From contig CAZREW010000004.1 in the NCBI GenBank assembly GCA_964599375.1, positions 1 through 64,000 of the forward strand: DNA of 64,000 bases. Direction: 5' to 3'. Made by a program: the position numbers and the translations under genes. This document shows positions 22,321-31,828 of this stretch, one piece after another. The first letter of the stretch is position 1. Every line of letters starts with the position of its first letter. A model generated the notes under the pieces. It was not told the DNA's origin. It made no database searches and worked only from the letters and a program-made list of their open reading frames with translations. The stretch comes from JAUWCL01 sp964599375 (lineage in GTDB: Bacteria; Krumholzibacteriota; Krumholzibacteriia; Krumholzibacteriales; Krumholzibacteriaceae).

Positions 22321-22749
22321 ATGCTTACGTTGTTCAATGGGAGATCAAAGTTGTATTTTCGATCAGTGGGGACCTGGCTTCTGCTGGCGGCCGCCGCGAA
22401 CTTGAACGGGATACTGAGGAACTCGCTCATCACGCCTTGGATAGGCGAGCATGGCGGGCATATCGTGAGCACTGTGCTGCTGTGCGGGATCATCATCCTG
22501 CTGACTATGTGGCTGATAAAGTGGATCGGCCCGCGTGACCGTAAGGATGCCGTGGCGATCGGAGCGCTCTGGGTCTCTATGACGGCCACGTTCGAGTTCC
22601 TGGCGGGGCATTACCTGTTCGGGCACCCGTGGAGCAGGATCGTCGCCGATTACAATATCGCCGCGGGAAGAGTCTGGCCGCTGGTGCTGGTCGCGACATT
22701 CGCCGCTCCGTTATTATCGGCGAGGTCAAGGAGGCTTTTTCCCGGTTGA
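22321..22749 (+). CDS. membrane protein of unknown function
   Basis: A 142-residue protein with four hydrophobic stretches (about 17-35, 48-70, 80-100 and 113-135). The N-terminal FNGRSKLYFRSVGTWLLLAA and central KWIGPRDRKDAVAIGALWVS segments suggest a small conserved integral membrane protein without a named function. ATG 22321 is the first reasonable start; GGAAGAGG lies just before it. The 120 bases upstream carry no recognisable gene. Confidence 0.6.
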   Translation: MLTLFNGRSKLYFRSVGTWLLLAAAANLNGILRNSLITPWIGEHGGHIVSTVLLCGIIILLTMWLIKWIGPRDRKDAVAIGALWVSMTATFEFLAGHYLFGHPWSRIVADYNIAAGRVWPLVLVATFAAPLLSARSRRLFPG

Positions 22750-22803
22750 CGGTCCAGGTCGTCCCGTATGCCTGCCTGCTCTCAACATCGGAGGTATGTA
22801 AGA

Positions 22804-23328
22804 ATGAAGACCACGCTCAGTCTCATCGTTCTCTGTCTCCTTTTCTCTCTTCCGGCAAGGGCGGAGGGGCCGGGTTTCCAGGATACCCTGCTCGATCACC
22901 TGGCCGGCAGCTGGGTCCTGGAGGGGACGATAGGCGGGGCCGGCACAACGCACGACATCGTAGCGGAATGGGTGCTCGGCCACTATTATCTGCGTTTTCA
23001 CGAGGTGTCGCGTGAGAAAGACGACGGGGGCGAGCCTGCCTATGAAGCCATAGTCTTCATAGGCTGGGATCAGCCTTCTGGCCGGTATGCCTGCCTGTGG
23101 CTCGACTCGACTGGCGGCAGCGGCCTCTCCGCTCAGGCCGTCGGCCACGCGAAACCGGACGGAGACAAGCTTGCGTTCCTGTTCGAGGATGGTGAAGGCG
23201 GCATCTTCCACACTACATTCATATATGACAGGGAAAGCGATTCCTGGGACTGGAGGATGGACGCGGAAAAGGAAGGGGAACTCGCGCCATTCGCGAGGGT
23301 CTCACTTACGAGGAAGCAGTCCAGGTAG
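22804..23328 (+). CDS. secreted DUF1579/lipocalin-like protein
   Basis: A 174-residue protein with a clear signal peptide (cleavage after ARA, near residue 19). The mature part begins LLDHLAGSWVLEGTIGGAGT and contains EWVLGHYYLRFHEV and YEAIVFIGWDQPSGRYACLW, in the order found in DUF1579-type beta-barrel proteins. These are thought to bind small ligands; no enzymatic role is established. GGAGG lies nine bases upstream. The neighbouring genes are unrelated. Confidence 0.7.
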   Translation: MKTTLSLIVLCLLFSLPARAEGPGFQDTLLDHLAGSWVLEGTIGGAGTTHDIVAEWVLGHYYLRFHEVSREKDDGGEPAYEAIVFIGWDQPSGRYACLWLDSTGGSGLSAQAVGHAKPDGDKLAFLFEDGEGGIFHTTFIYDRESDSWDWRMDAEKEGELAPFARVSLTRKQSR

Positions 23329-23416
23329 AAATTGAATAAATCCGGCAGACGATGTACAATCCACCGATAGATAAGTCGGCTGATGGCTGATGATCACCAG
23401 ATCAAAGGCAGGAGAT

Positions 23417-23992
23417 ATGAAAAGAACCACATTCGCTGCTGTCGCTCTATTCTCGATGTTTTCAACCGGCGCAGTGTGCTCCGGACCCGTCTTCGGCAGT
23501 GAGTATGCGCAGGCTCAGGAGAGAAGGCCGGAGCCATATAAAGCCGGCTTCGCTGTCCAGCAGTTCTTCGACGCGGACTCTACCAAGGTGTTCTGGATGG
23601 GAGATCCCGATCCTTTCTGCTGCCCGTGTCCGGAAGGGACATCCCCGGTCACTAAAGCTATGAGCTTCTTCTGCGGATTGCCCGGCCGGATCGAGATCGG
23701 GATCCTCGATTGCAGGAGCAACGCTGTCCTGCACAAATATGAGTTTCCCAGGGACAGCCGTTCAGAGTATCAGTTCTGGGCATGTTATTCCGAGACATCC
23801 CCGAAGGACACACCCACGAAGCTCAAATACAAATTCCTTTCGGGAAAGATGGATTCAGATTCCGAGGGCCCCTTCAAGTTTGTGCTTATGCTGAACGGCA
23901 ATAAGAAGGCGGTCTGGCCGTTTCAGATCCCTTACAGGAAGGACTGGACATTGATCCTGAAAGTAAGCGACTCCGGAACAGTCTCGAGATAA
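23417..23992 (+). CDS. secreted cysteine-containing protein of unknown function
   Basis: A 191-residue protein with a signal peptide (residues 1-35, cleavage near AQAQE). The mature part has an FCCPCPEGTSP loop and further cysteines (FFCG, DCRS, WACY), giving about six cysteines that could form disulfides outside the cytoplasm. Strand-rich C-terminus. No family recognised. GGAG precedes ATG 23417. Confidence 0.55.
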   Translation: MKRTTFAAVALFSMFSTGAVCSGPVFGSEYAQAQERRPEPYKAGFAVQQFFDADSTKVFWMGDPDPFCCPCPEGTSPVTKAMSFFCGLPGRIEIGILDCRSNAVLHKYEFPRDSRSEYQFWACYSETSPKDTPTKLKYKFLSGKMDSDSEGPFKFVLMLNGNKKAVWPFQIPYRKDWTLILKVSDSGTVSR

Positions 23993-24143
23993 TCCCCCGT
24001 GTTTACGGCTTGCGCTGCGTCAGGCTGACAGGGGCTAATCATAAGCGGCGGAAGACTTCTGTGAAAAAGCAGCGGGATATAAGCGTCATGGCGACGGCGT
24101 CCTCAAGGCATTGGTCCAGGTCGGGATATTGGAGGTGAAGGTA

Positions 24144-24347
24144 ATGTGGTCATATTTCGACGAGCGCGCGAGGCGTCTCGGGATCCTCGATACGAAGCTG
24201 GCCCAGGCGGCGGCTATCTTTCTGACTCTGTTCATCGTCAAACTCATCCCGCAGATCCTGGATCTTGATGCCTGGGTCTTCGCGCTGCTGGCCGTTCTCT
24301 GCGCTGTACGGCCGTTGATCGTCTTCTATGGAAAAGGCGTCGAATAG
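24144..24347 (+). CDS. small two-helix membrane protein
   Basis: A 67-residue protein with an amphipathic N-terminus (YFDERARRLGILDTKLAQ) and two membrane helices (about 22-38 and 44-62). GGAGGTGAAGG lies just before ATG 24144. The sequence pattern occurs in many genomes as a short uncharacterised membrane protein; no function known. Confidence 0.6.
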   Translation: MWSYFDERARRLGILDTKLAQAAAIFLTLFIVKLIPQILDLDAWVFALLAVLCAVRPLIVFYGKGVE

Positions 24348-24472
24348 AACGATGGGGCATATCCGCGCCTCTCACGCTGCGCCGGTCCTGACGCCGGCTG
24401 GTTTAGCGCAGCGGGTCGGGTGGAACCCGCAGGAAAGGAGTGCGCGATTAGGCTAAACTTGAGGAGAAGGTC

Positions 24473-25012
24473 ATGCAGGCACGTGGACCGCTTATGATAG
24501 AACATCGTCTGATCGAACGGATGATCAGCCTGATAAGGGTCGCTCTTGCCGATATCCAGTCGACCGGCAGGGTCGATCCACTGTTTGTCGATGACGCGGT
24601 GGACTTTATCCGGATCTACGCCGACCGCACTCATCACGGAAAGGAAGAAGACATACTCTTCCGGGATCTGGACAGCAAGGATCTGAAGGCTACCGACCGC
24701 CGGATCATGAACGAGCTGATAGAAGAGCATGCGTTCGGGCGTAAGACCACACGGGCCCTTGTCGAAGCCAACACGCGCTACCGGAACGGTGACAACACGG
24801 CTCTGTCGGATATCTCAGGCAATCTCGAGACGCTTGTCGATTTCTACCCGGTGCACATCGAGAAGGAGGACAACGTATTCTTCCCGGCCAGCAGAACCTA
24901 CTTCACCGATGAGGAAGACCAGGCGATGCTGGCGGAATTCCAGGAGTTCGACCGGAAGATGATACACGAGAAATACAGAACGGTGGTAGAGGGCCTGGAG
25001 AAGTCCGGGTGA
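24473..25012 (+). CDS. hemerythrin-domain protein
   Basis: A 179-residue four-helix-bundle protein with the di-iron ligands of cytoplasmic hemerythrin-like proteins. These are His11 in MIEHRLIERM, the HHGKEE pair around His55/Glu59, His86 in EEHAFGR, and the HIEKEDNVFFP motif with His128 and Glu132. Such proteins bind oxygen or nitric oxide or handle iron stress. GAGGAGAAGG lies upstream of ATG 24473. It stands alone, so the physiological role cannot be read from context. Confidence 0.88.
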   Translation: MQARGPLMIEHRLIERMISLIRVALADIQSTGRVDPLFVDDAVDFIRIYADRTHHGKEEDILFRDLDSKDLKATDRRIMNELIEEHAFGRKTTRALVEANTRYRNGDNTALSDISGNLETLVDFYPVHIEKEDNVFFPASRTYFTDEEDQAMLAEFQEFDRKMIHEKYRTVVEGLEKSG

Positions 25013-25129
25013 ACCTGCTGCGGAAGTGATGATCAGGCCTGCCCGGGGTACCGTCTGCCGAACGCCGGAATATCAGACAAGAAGAATGGTTCTGCCATAA
25101 AGACACCAGGTCTCAGGATCGCCCTGGCT

Positions 25130-25465
25130 GTGACTATACTGCTTCCAGCCGGACTTCACCTTGTAGCATGCTCATCATCGACCGGGCCGGGCGGTAATGA
25201 TGGCACGGCGCCAGCGGCCGTTACCGATCTGGCCGTATCTTCATTTACGGACACGACGGCTACGCTGCGCCTTTCATCCGGGCTGACGCAGCTTACAGAG
25301 CTGCAGGTGTCATACAACCTGATCGAAGACCTCGCACCGCTTCTGGCGAACACCGGCCTTGGAGAGGGGGACAGGGTCCTAGTAAGAAAGAACCCCCTGT
25401 CGGAGACGGCGCTGAACGATCAGATTACGGCGCTGGTGGCTAGGGGAGTGAGCGTACAACACTGA
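25130..25465 (+). pseudogene. leucine-rich-repeat lipoprotein relic
   Basis: The 111-codon frame begins with a lipoprotein-type signal (HLVACSSS), then part of a fibronectin-type module (APAAVTDLAVSSFTDTTATL). It then passes abruptly into the end of an LRR domain (SGLTQLTELQVSYNLIEDLA, then DRVLVRKNPLSETALNDQI). In intact homologues the two parts are separated by many repeats. An internal deletion has joined them. The start is uncertain; the frame is open for some codons upstream of GTG 25130. Confidence 0.5.
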
Positions 25466-25548
25466 TCCGGTGTAAATAAAAATATAGAATTCGCGCAATA
25501 TTATGTACACAACTCTTCGAGTCTGCAATATAAAGGATAAGGGGGGCG

Positions 25549-25797
25549 TGTTGGATCCCGGCAGGCCTGCCGGCATACGCGCGAGCATCCTGATATGCCT
25601 GGGCACTATGGTATTCATCCGGCTGGGCAGGGATGTCGCAGGCGCGCGAGGGCCTCGTCATGGGTGTCATATCCGCTTCGGTGATCTGGATGCTGGCGGC
25701 AATAGGGCCGCTGGTCGGATTCGGCCGCTACAGCGCTGCCACGATTCCGACGGGGGTTAGATCGGTCGTTCCCGTTAGCGGTTCAATGGTAAGATGA
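25549..25797 (+). pseudogene. MgtC/SapB-family relic
   Basis: One frame reads DPGRPAGIRASILICLGTMV, matching the first conserved helices of MgtC proteins (usually GLRTHMLVCLGAA). After a frame change near 25645, the sequence GLVMGVISASVIWMLAAIGP continues the family pattern (usually GLTTAASIWVTAAIG) up to about 25795. The Asp-rich loop between the two parts is lost. The gene is broken by deletion and frameshift. Confidence 0.6.
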
Positions 25798-27077
25798 TGA
25801 AGAAATCTGTTCTGATATCGTGTATCTCATGCATCCTGCTAATAGTCTCGAAGCCGGGGTCAGCGCAGCTTTCCCTCGGATATTTCATCGACCAGGCCGC
25901 GGAGCACTCGCCGGCGCTCAACGAATACCAGAATCTTCTGGGCATCAGCGAGGTCCAGAACAGGTTGAACAGGGCCCAGAATTCGGCATTTCAACTATCG
26001 GTTTCCAGCGACTATCTGTTCGTGCCGTATTTCAACAATCCCGGTGGCCTGATCACTACCGATCCGGACCCGGGAGCTGTCGGTTATGAGATAGCGTTGT
26101 TCGATGGGGGCCTTTATTCCTTTCAGGTCAATATGGAGCGGAACCTGTTCAACGGTAAATTAATGAATGCCCTGGACCGGCAGGTCAGGGTCCAGAGCGA
26201 GAATTACAAGTATTCATCCGCTCTTGAGCGCCACAACCTGGAAAAAGAGGTGACCGACCAGTATCTCAACGCCCTTCGGGCCGCAAGGCTTGTAAGTCTT
26301 TCGAAGGAAATTGTGAGCAATCTGGAACAGCAGCTAGGGTTCACCGCCGAATTGGTGGAGAACGGCTATATCAACGTCCAGGATTACCTTCTGCTGAAGA
26401 TCGAAGTCAAGAGCCAGGCTATCAACCAGCGGAACGTCAGGCAGAAGTATAAGAGCGCGATATTGCAGCTCTATGAACTCTGCGGCATCCAGGATACTGC
26501 GATAGTGGATATCAGCCCGGTCGTTCTGGAACAGTCATCGAGGACGATGAACTCGAATTTCACGCAGAAGTATGTTCTGGACAGCCTGGCCACCGTAGCT
26601 GAACAGCAGCTGTTCGAAACGAAATACCGTCCGCAGCTACAGCTTTTCATGAACGCCGGATTGAATGCCATCGAACTGCAGGATATCGAGCATAAATTCG
26701 GGATGAGCGCCGGCTTGAGCCTCCTGATACCGTTCTTCGACGGCGGTCAGAGAGACCTGACCCGCCAGCAGAGTTATCTCGCCAAGGGGACCATAAGCCA
26801 GTACCGGAAGTATTCCGAGCACGTCATAGCCCTGCAGTGTGAGGACCTGCGATCACAGATAGAATCGCTGCGAAAAGATATCGAGAGCCTGACCGGACAG
26901 ATAAAGGACTTTGAGGATCTTCTGAAGATCTCAGTCAAGCAGCTTCAGACGGGAAACATGTCGATGATCGATTATCTGGCTTTAGTACGTAATTTCATAG
27001 AACTCAGGGTGCGCAGTATCGAAGTCGAGACCGAATATCAGCTAGGCATCAACAATTATAACTACTGGAACTGGTGA
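25794..27077 (+). CDS. TolC-family outer-membrane efflux protein
   Basis: A 427-residue protein with a signal peptide (cleavage near GSAQL). It has the paired long helical hairpins of outer-membrane efflux proteins, seen as heptad-like Leu/Ala patterns around residues 125-215 and 330-420. FFDGGQRDLTRQQ is the usual second-repeat signature. It forms the trimeric exit duct for the RND pump encoded downstream. The next gene starts one base after its stop, so the three genes form one operon. Confidence 0.85.
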   Translation: MMKKSVLISCISCILLIVSKPGSAQLSLGYFIDQAAEHSPALNEYQNLLGISEVQNRLNRAQNSAFQLSVSSDYLFVPYFNNPGGLITTDPDPGAVGYEIALFDGGLYSFQVNMERNLFNGKLMNALDRQVRVQSENYKYSSALERHNLEKEVTDQYLNALRAARLVSLSKEIVSNLEQQLGFTAELVENGYINVQDYLLLKIEVKSQAINQRNVRQKYKSAILQLYELCGIQDTAIVDISPVVLEQSSRTMNSNFTQKYVLDSLATVAEQQLFETKYRPQLQLFMNAGLNAIELQDIEHKFGMSAGLSLLIPFFDGGQRDLTRQQSYLAKGTISQYRKYSEHVIALQCEDLRSQIESLRKDIESLTGQIKDFEDLLKISVKQLQTGNMSMIDYLALVRNFIELRVRSIEVETEYQLGINNYNYWNW

Positions 27078-27078
27078 G

Positions 27079-28008
27079 ATGAAGATTTACAGAAGAATAT
27101 ATCGGGCTATGCCCGTGGCTCTCGTTGTCCTGGTGTCGGTGGTCTCGTGCTCGAAAGAGGGACCGGGGGCGCGTGATACGTCGATCGGTGGGACACCCGT
27201 TCAGGTCACCAGCCCAGTGATCCAGGACATCACTGAATACATCGATCTGAACGCCAACACAGTTTTCCTCAAAAAAGAGATAATAAGGGTGACCTTTCAG
27301 GGATTTATTGAAAGGATCTATAAAAATATCGGCGATGAAGTCAAAAGCGGCGATCTGATATTCACAATAAAGACAAAGGAATCAGCAATCGATGACAGCA
27401 TCAGGATCGATCTTGGCTCTGAGATGTTTGAGGGCACTGTAAAGATCCGAGCCCATTCGGACGGCGTGCTTGCCGTGCTGAACTACCATAGCGGCGATTT
27501 CGTGTCCGAGGGCGAGGAGATCGCCATCATCTCCAATCCGTCTTCCCTATACATCACGCTGAACGTGCCCTACCAGTATGTTTCGAGGATCGATCCAAAA
27601 AGCATATGTCAGGTATATCTGCCTGATGGCGAGATACGGCAGGCGGTCATCCAGCGGATCATCCCGAGCGTGGATCCGGTCTCGCAGACACAGACATTCC
27701 TGCTGCGCCCGGAAATCCTGTCCACACTTCCCGAGAATCTTAACGTCGATGTCCGCCTTCCGCTTCAGACCTTCAAGGATGCCGTCATCCTGCCCCGCCG
27801 GGCGGTGATGAGCAACGAGACTCAAAGCAGGTTCTGGGTGATGCGGCTCATCGATGATTCGACGGCGGTGAGGGTGGACGTTCAGAAAGGTATAGAAAAT
27901 GACAGCCTGATCCAGATAGTCATGCCGGATCTCCGTCCGGCCGATTGGATCATCTCTGATGGCGCTTACGGGTTGCCCGATACTGCCAGGGTGACCATCA
28001 TCCAGTGA
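27079..28008 (+). CDS. periplasmic adaptor (HlyD/RND membrane-fusion lipoprotein)
   Basis: A 309-residue lipoprotein; the lipobox ends at Cys24 (VVSCSKEG). A barrel-sandwich (lipoyl-like) part has FIERIYKNIGDEVKSGDLIF and VLAVLNYHSGDFVSEGEEIA, the two halves of the biotinyl-like fold. There is almost no helical hairpin between them, so it is a short adaptor. Beta-barrel and membrane-proximal domains follow. It links the TolC-like and RND proteins of the same operon. The stop is three bases before the RND start codon. Confidence 0.85.
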   Translation: MKIYRRIYRAMPVALVVLVSVVSCSKEGPGARDTSIGGTPVQVTSPVIQDITEYIDLNANTVFLKKEIIRVTFQGFIERIYKNIGDEVKSGDLIFTIKTKESAIDDSIRIDLGSEMFEGTVKIRAHSDGVLAVLNYHSGDFVSEGEEIAIISNPSSLYITLNVPYQYVSRIDPKSICQVYLPDGEIRQAVIQRIIPSVDPVSQTQTFLLRPEILSTLPENLNVDVRLPLQTFKDAVILPRRAVMSNETQSRFWVMRLIDDSTAVRVDVQKGIENDSLIQIVMPDLRPADWIISDGAYGLPDTARVTIIQ

Positions 28009-28011
28009 AAC

Positions 28012-31000
28012 GTGAAAAACTATTACCTCAAATATAAGACCCCAGTCGCAGCCATTCTGATACTGGTCATCATCTTCGGCGCTTACATGCTGTTCAGGAT
28101 CAAGACCGGCCTGTTTCCGGATATCACCTTCCCCAAGATCAAGGTCATCGCCGAAAACGGCGAACAGCCGGTAGACAAGATGATGGTGACCGTGACCATA
28201 CCCATCGAGAACGCCATCAAGCGAGTGGAAGAACTTAATCTGATCCGAAGCACGACCAGCCGGGGCAGCTGCGAGATATCAGCTTTTCTGAACTGGGGAG
28301 CGGACGTCGACCTCGGCAAGCAGCGAGTGGAGGCTCAGATAAGCGCTATCCGGCAGAATCTTCCTCCAGATGTCGACATAGTGATAGAGAAGATGAATCC
28401 CTCCATCCTTCCCGTGATGGGATTTTCACTGGAAGGAGGGAGCCTCAGCCAGATCGAGCTGCGCACGCTCGCGGAATTCACGATCAAACCGATATTCTCC
28501 CGTATCAAAGGCGTCTCCGAGGTGGGAGTCATCGGTGGCAGGGTGAAGGAATATCACATCCTGCTGGATCCCGTGAAGATGAGCGATCTGCGCGTCACGC
28601 CGGCCATGATCTCCGATATACTCTCGAAGTCGAATTTCATCTCGTCGAACGGGTATTCAGTTGATTACGACCGCCTGTATCTGACTCTTACGGACGCGGC
28701 GATAGAGGATAAGTCCGAACTTGAGAACACGGTGATCCTGAATTCACCCAGGAACAAGATCCGGGTAAAGGATATCGGGACCATCGAGATCGCCGAGCGC
28801 CGCGATTATGTCAAGATAAACGCCAACGGTCTGGATGTGCCGCTCATAGCGATCCTGAAGCAGCCGAAAGCCAACCTCCTGGATGTCACCGACGCTGTGA
28901 AAAGCCAGTTGAAGGAGATACAGCAGGTGCTGCCTCCCGGGGTGGCCCTCCGGCTGTTTTACGACCAGGCTGATTTTGTCAGCAATGCCATACGTAGCCT
29001 CAGCGATGTCCTGTGGATCGGGCTGCTGCTGGCGATCCTTATAACGATCGTGTTTCTGCGGTCGCTGAAGGCGAGTTCGGTGATACTGATAACCATCCCG
29101 GTCACCCTGGGATTGACGCTGGTGGTGCTCTATGCCATGAAATATACCTTCAACATCATGACGATAGGCGCGATAGCGGCGGCCATCGGCCTGATCATCG
29201 ACGACGCCATAGTTGTAGTAGAACAGATCCACCGCACCAGGGAAGAGCACCCTGAAGAGGGCAGCGATATATCCGTCGCCAGGGCTGTACATTTCCTGCT
29301 GCCGGCCATGATCGGCTCGTCCTCGAGCACCATCGTCATCTTCCTGCCTTTCGTGCTGATGAGTGGTGTGGCAGGGGCTTATTTCAGGGTCATGACCGAC
29401 ACCATGATCATCGCCCTGGCCTGTTCATATCTTGTGACCTGGATCGGTCTGCCGGTGGTATATATCCTGTTTTCGCGTCCAAGACGGGCCGCCGGACAGG
29501 AATCAAGATCTCCCAGGAGACGTCTCTGGGTATATTATTTCATCCGCAGGCCGTTCATAGCTGGTGCCTTTGTCATGGTACTGATCCTTCTCGCGGCCGT
29601 CATACTGCCGCGGCTGCCGTCCGGCTTCCTGCCTGAAATGGACGAAGGATCGATAGTTCTCGATTACAAGAGTCCTCCCGGTTCCTCGCTGGAAGCGACC
29701 GACAGGATGTTGAAGGTCGTTGACGATGTGCTCCGGCACACTCCCGAAGTCGAGAGCTTTTCAAGGCGGACAGGGACACAGCTGGGATTCTTCATAACCG
29801 AGCCGAACGACGGCGATTATCTGATCCAGCTCAGGAATGATCGCGGAAAGAGCACCGAGGAAGTCGCGGACGAGATCCGCGTGCGGGTCGAAGCGCTCCT
29901 GCCGGGGTTGCAGGTCGATTTCGGCCAGGTCATCGGTGACATGCTGGGCGACCTGATGTCTTCGGTGCAGCCCATAGAGGTCAAGATATTCGGTGACGAC
30001 CACCGGAGACTGGTCACACTGGCCGACAGTGTAGCAGCGGTCATAGAGAGCACTCCAGGTACGGCGGACGTATTTAACGGCATAATCATCGCAGGCCCGG
30101 AAGTCAGATACGAACCGAGGATCGCGAGCCTGGCTCAGTACCAGCTTGGTCCCGGCGACCTGCAGTTCCAGCTGCAGACAAAGATAGAAGGCACCGTTGT
30201 GGGCAGCATCCTGGAGAAGAATCAGACGGTGAATATCCGCATGTTGGAAAATGAGAGAAACATGCCGGTCGACCTTATGAGGCGAAGCTTTATCTTCCTG
30301 AACGATGGCCACCTGAAGCCGCTGGCCGAGTTTGCTGACGTGGTCCTGACCGAAGGTGTGGCGGAGATAGAGCGTGAGAACCTCAAGCCGATGGTCGCTG
30401 TGACGGCGCGCCTGAACAACAGGGACCTCGGCAGCACGCTGGCGGACATAAAGAAGCAGATAAGAAGGCGGATCACCCTGCCGCCCGGGTACCAGATCGT
30501 ATTCGGAGGCTCTTACGCCGAGCAGCAGCAGGCTTTCCATGAGTTGTTGAGCATCCTGATCGCCGCCGTCATGCTGGTCTTTATCGTCATCCTTTTTCTT
30601 TTCAGGAACCTGCGGGTCGCGCTGACGATTATCTTGATCGCGGTACTTGGAATAGCCGGCAGCCTGATTGCGCTTTTCATAACCGGGACGCCGCTCAATG
30701 TCGGGAGTTACACAGGCATCATAATGATCGTCGGGATCATAGGGGAAAACGCCATTTTCACATATCTGCAATATCGGGACGAGCGGCGAAAAAGCCGGGA
30801 CAGGGACGATTCGCTGGTAAGCGCGATATCCATCCGCCTTCGGCCAAATCTTATGACGGCGCTTTGCGCGATCAGCGCTCTTTTCCCGCTGGCGCTGGGT
30901 AAAGGCACTGGTGCACAGATGCACCAGCCGCTGGCTGTCGCCATCATCGGCGGGTTCATCATCGCCCTGCCTCTGCTGCTACTGGTCCTGCCGACAGCAT

Positions 31001-31032
31001 TGCGGTATATATCGCTGTCCGAGGAGGAATAA
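28012..31032 (+). CDS. RND-family efflux pump (AcrB/CusA/MdtBC type)
   Basis: A 1006-residue inner-membrane proton-driven exporter starting with GTG. It has 12 predicted helices and two large periplasmic loops. FPDITFPKIKVIAENG is the usual porter-domain start. Helix 4 contains the proton-relay pair Asp397-Asp398 (GLIIDDAIVVVEQ). LPSGFLPEMDEGSIVLDYKS opens the second half. It is slightly shorter than E. coli AcrB. The PEMDEGS and adaptor type are compatible with either metal or drug substrates, and no methionine-rich metal path is obvious. It works with the two upstream gene products. Confidence 0.9.
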   Translation: MKNYYLKYKTPVAAILILVIIFGAYMLFRIKTGLFPDITFPKIKVIAENGEQPVDKMMVTVTIPIENAIKRVEELNLIRSTTSRGSCEISAFLNWGADVDLGKQRVEAQISAIRQNLPPDVDIVIEKMNPSILPVMGFSLEGGSLSQIELRTLAEFTIKPIFSRIKGVSEVGVIGGRVKEYHILLDPVKMSDLRVTPAMISDILSKSNFISSNGYSVDYDRLYLTLTDAAIEDKSELENTVILNSPRNKIRVKDIGTIEIAERRDYVKINANGLDVPLIAILKQPKANLLDVTDAVKSQLKEIQQVLPPGVALRLFYDQADFVSNAIRSLSDVLWIGLLLAILITIVFLRSLKASSVILITIPVTLGLTLVVLYAMKYTFNIMTIGAIAAAIGLIIDDAIVVVEQIHRTREEHPEEGSDISVARAVHFLLPAMIGSSSSTIVIFLPFVLMSGVAGAYFRVMTDTMIIALACSYLVTWIGLPVVYILFSRPRRAAGQESRSPRRRLWVYYFIRRPFIAGAFVMVLILLAAVILPRLPSGFLPEMDEGSIVLDYKSPPGSSLEATDRMLKVVDDVLRHTPEVESFSRRTGTQLGFFITEPNDGDYLIQLRNDRGKSTEEVADEIRVRVEALLPGLQVDFGQVIGDMLGDLMSSVQPIEVKIFGDDHRRLVTLADSVAAVIESTPGTADVFNGIIIAGPEVRYEPRIASLAQYQLGPGDLQFQLQTKIEGTVVGSILEKNQTVNIRMLENERNMPVDLMRRSFIFLNDGHLKPLAEFADVVLTEGVAEIERENLKPMVAVTARLNNRDLGSTLADIKKQIRRRITLPPGYQIVFGGSYAEQQQAFHELLSILIAAVMLVFIVILFLFRNLRVALTIILIAVLGIAGSLIALFITGTPLNVGSYTGIIMIVGIIGENAIFTYLQYRDERRKSRDRDDSLVSAISIRLRPNLMTALCAISALFPLALGKGTGAQMHQPLAVAIIGGFIIALPLLLLVLPTALRYISLSEEE

Positions 31033-31059
31033 TGACCGAAGACGAAAGGAAGTGGAGAG

Positions 31060-31803
31060 ATGAGGGTATTCTCAAGTATCATAATGATGTCCGCGCTTCT
31101 CGCGGCCGCTTGGTGCGGCACGGTCGGGGCGACGGGCGGCGCAATTCCGCCGAAAGAGCCTGAAGCATCAGAGTGGCGCCAGGAGTTCGGTATATCCGGC
31201 CGCGATATGGTCTCTGCTGGGCGAAGCACGTACTTCGTCCTCGAGCCAGGGTTTCAACTCGTTTTCGAAAGCGAGGACGCGAAGCTGGTCATCACCGTTC
31301 TGGACGACACAGTGGATGTCGGCGGTGTGACAGTGCGCGTGGTCGAAGAACGAGAATGGGAAGAAGGAAAGTTGATCGAAGTATCGTGGAATCTCTTCGC
31401 GATTGACAAGGATAATAAGGACGTATTCTACTTCGGCGAAGACGTAGATGTTTACAAGGATGGAAAGATAACGGGGCATGGCGGATCGTGGAGGGCGGAG
31501 AAAGACGGCGCAAGGCCCGGGTTGATAATGCCCGGGACGCCGGCGGCGGGCATGAAGTATTACCAGGAGATGGCCCCGGGTATCGCCATGGACCGCGCCG
31601 AGGTCATCAGTGTCGACGAGAAGTTCAAAACGCCGGCGGGAACTTTTAAAAAGTGCCTGAAGACGATGGAGGGATCCGGTCTGAATCCGGACGAGAAGGA
31701 GTTCAAGATCTACGCTCCTGGTATTGGATTGGTCAAAGACGGGGATATGCTGCTTGTAAAGTACGGCTTCAGCGGAGAAGAAGCCGTCGGGCAGCAGCCG
31801 TGA
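31060..31803 (+). CDS. secreted conserved protein of unknown function
   Basis: A 247-residue protein with a signal peptide (cleavage near VGATG). It contains TRVVEE-type and DVFYFGEDVDVYKDGKI segments, MPGTPAAGMKYYQEMAPGIA and a late KIYAPGIGLVKDGDMLLVKY motif. This order is shared by an uncharacterised family common in FCB-group and deltaproteobacterial genomes (recognised from memory of the pattern, without a name). It lies 27 bases behind the RND gene, and GGAAGTGGAGAG precedes the ATG. It could be co-transcribed with the pump. Confidence 0.65.
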   Translation: MRVFSSIIMMSALLAAAWCGTVGATGGAIPPKEPEASEWRQEFGISGRDMVSAGRSTYFVLEPGFQLVFESEDAKLVITVLDDTVDVGGVTVRVVEEREWEEGKLIEVSWNLFAIDKDNKDVFYFGEDVDVYKDGKITGHGGSWRAEKDGARPGLIMPGTPAAGMKYYQEMAPGIAMDRAEVISVDEKFKTPAGTFKKCLKTMEGSGLNPDEKEFKIYAPGIGLVKDGDMLLVKYGFSGEEAVGQQP

Positions 31804-31828
31804 GCCGTCGCATGTGAGAGGGAAACAG

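Noticed and set aside
24356..24425. GC-rich inverted sequence resembling a tRNA or attC site
   Set aside because: It shows GCGCAGCG/CGCTGCGC-like partial symmetry but neither a tRNA cloverleaf nor the array's attC arms and cores.
29761..30924. 387-codon minus-strand frame opposite the RND pump
   Set aside because: Its translation is rich in Arg, Asp and Gln without family resemblance, while the plus strand encodes a conserved RND protein throughout.
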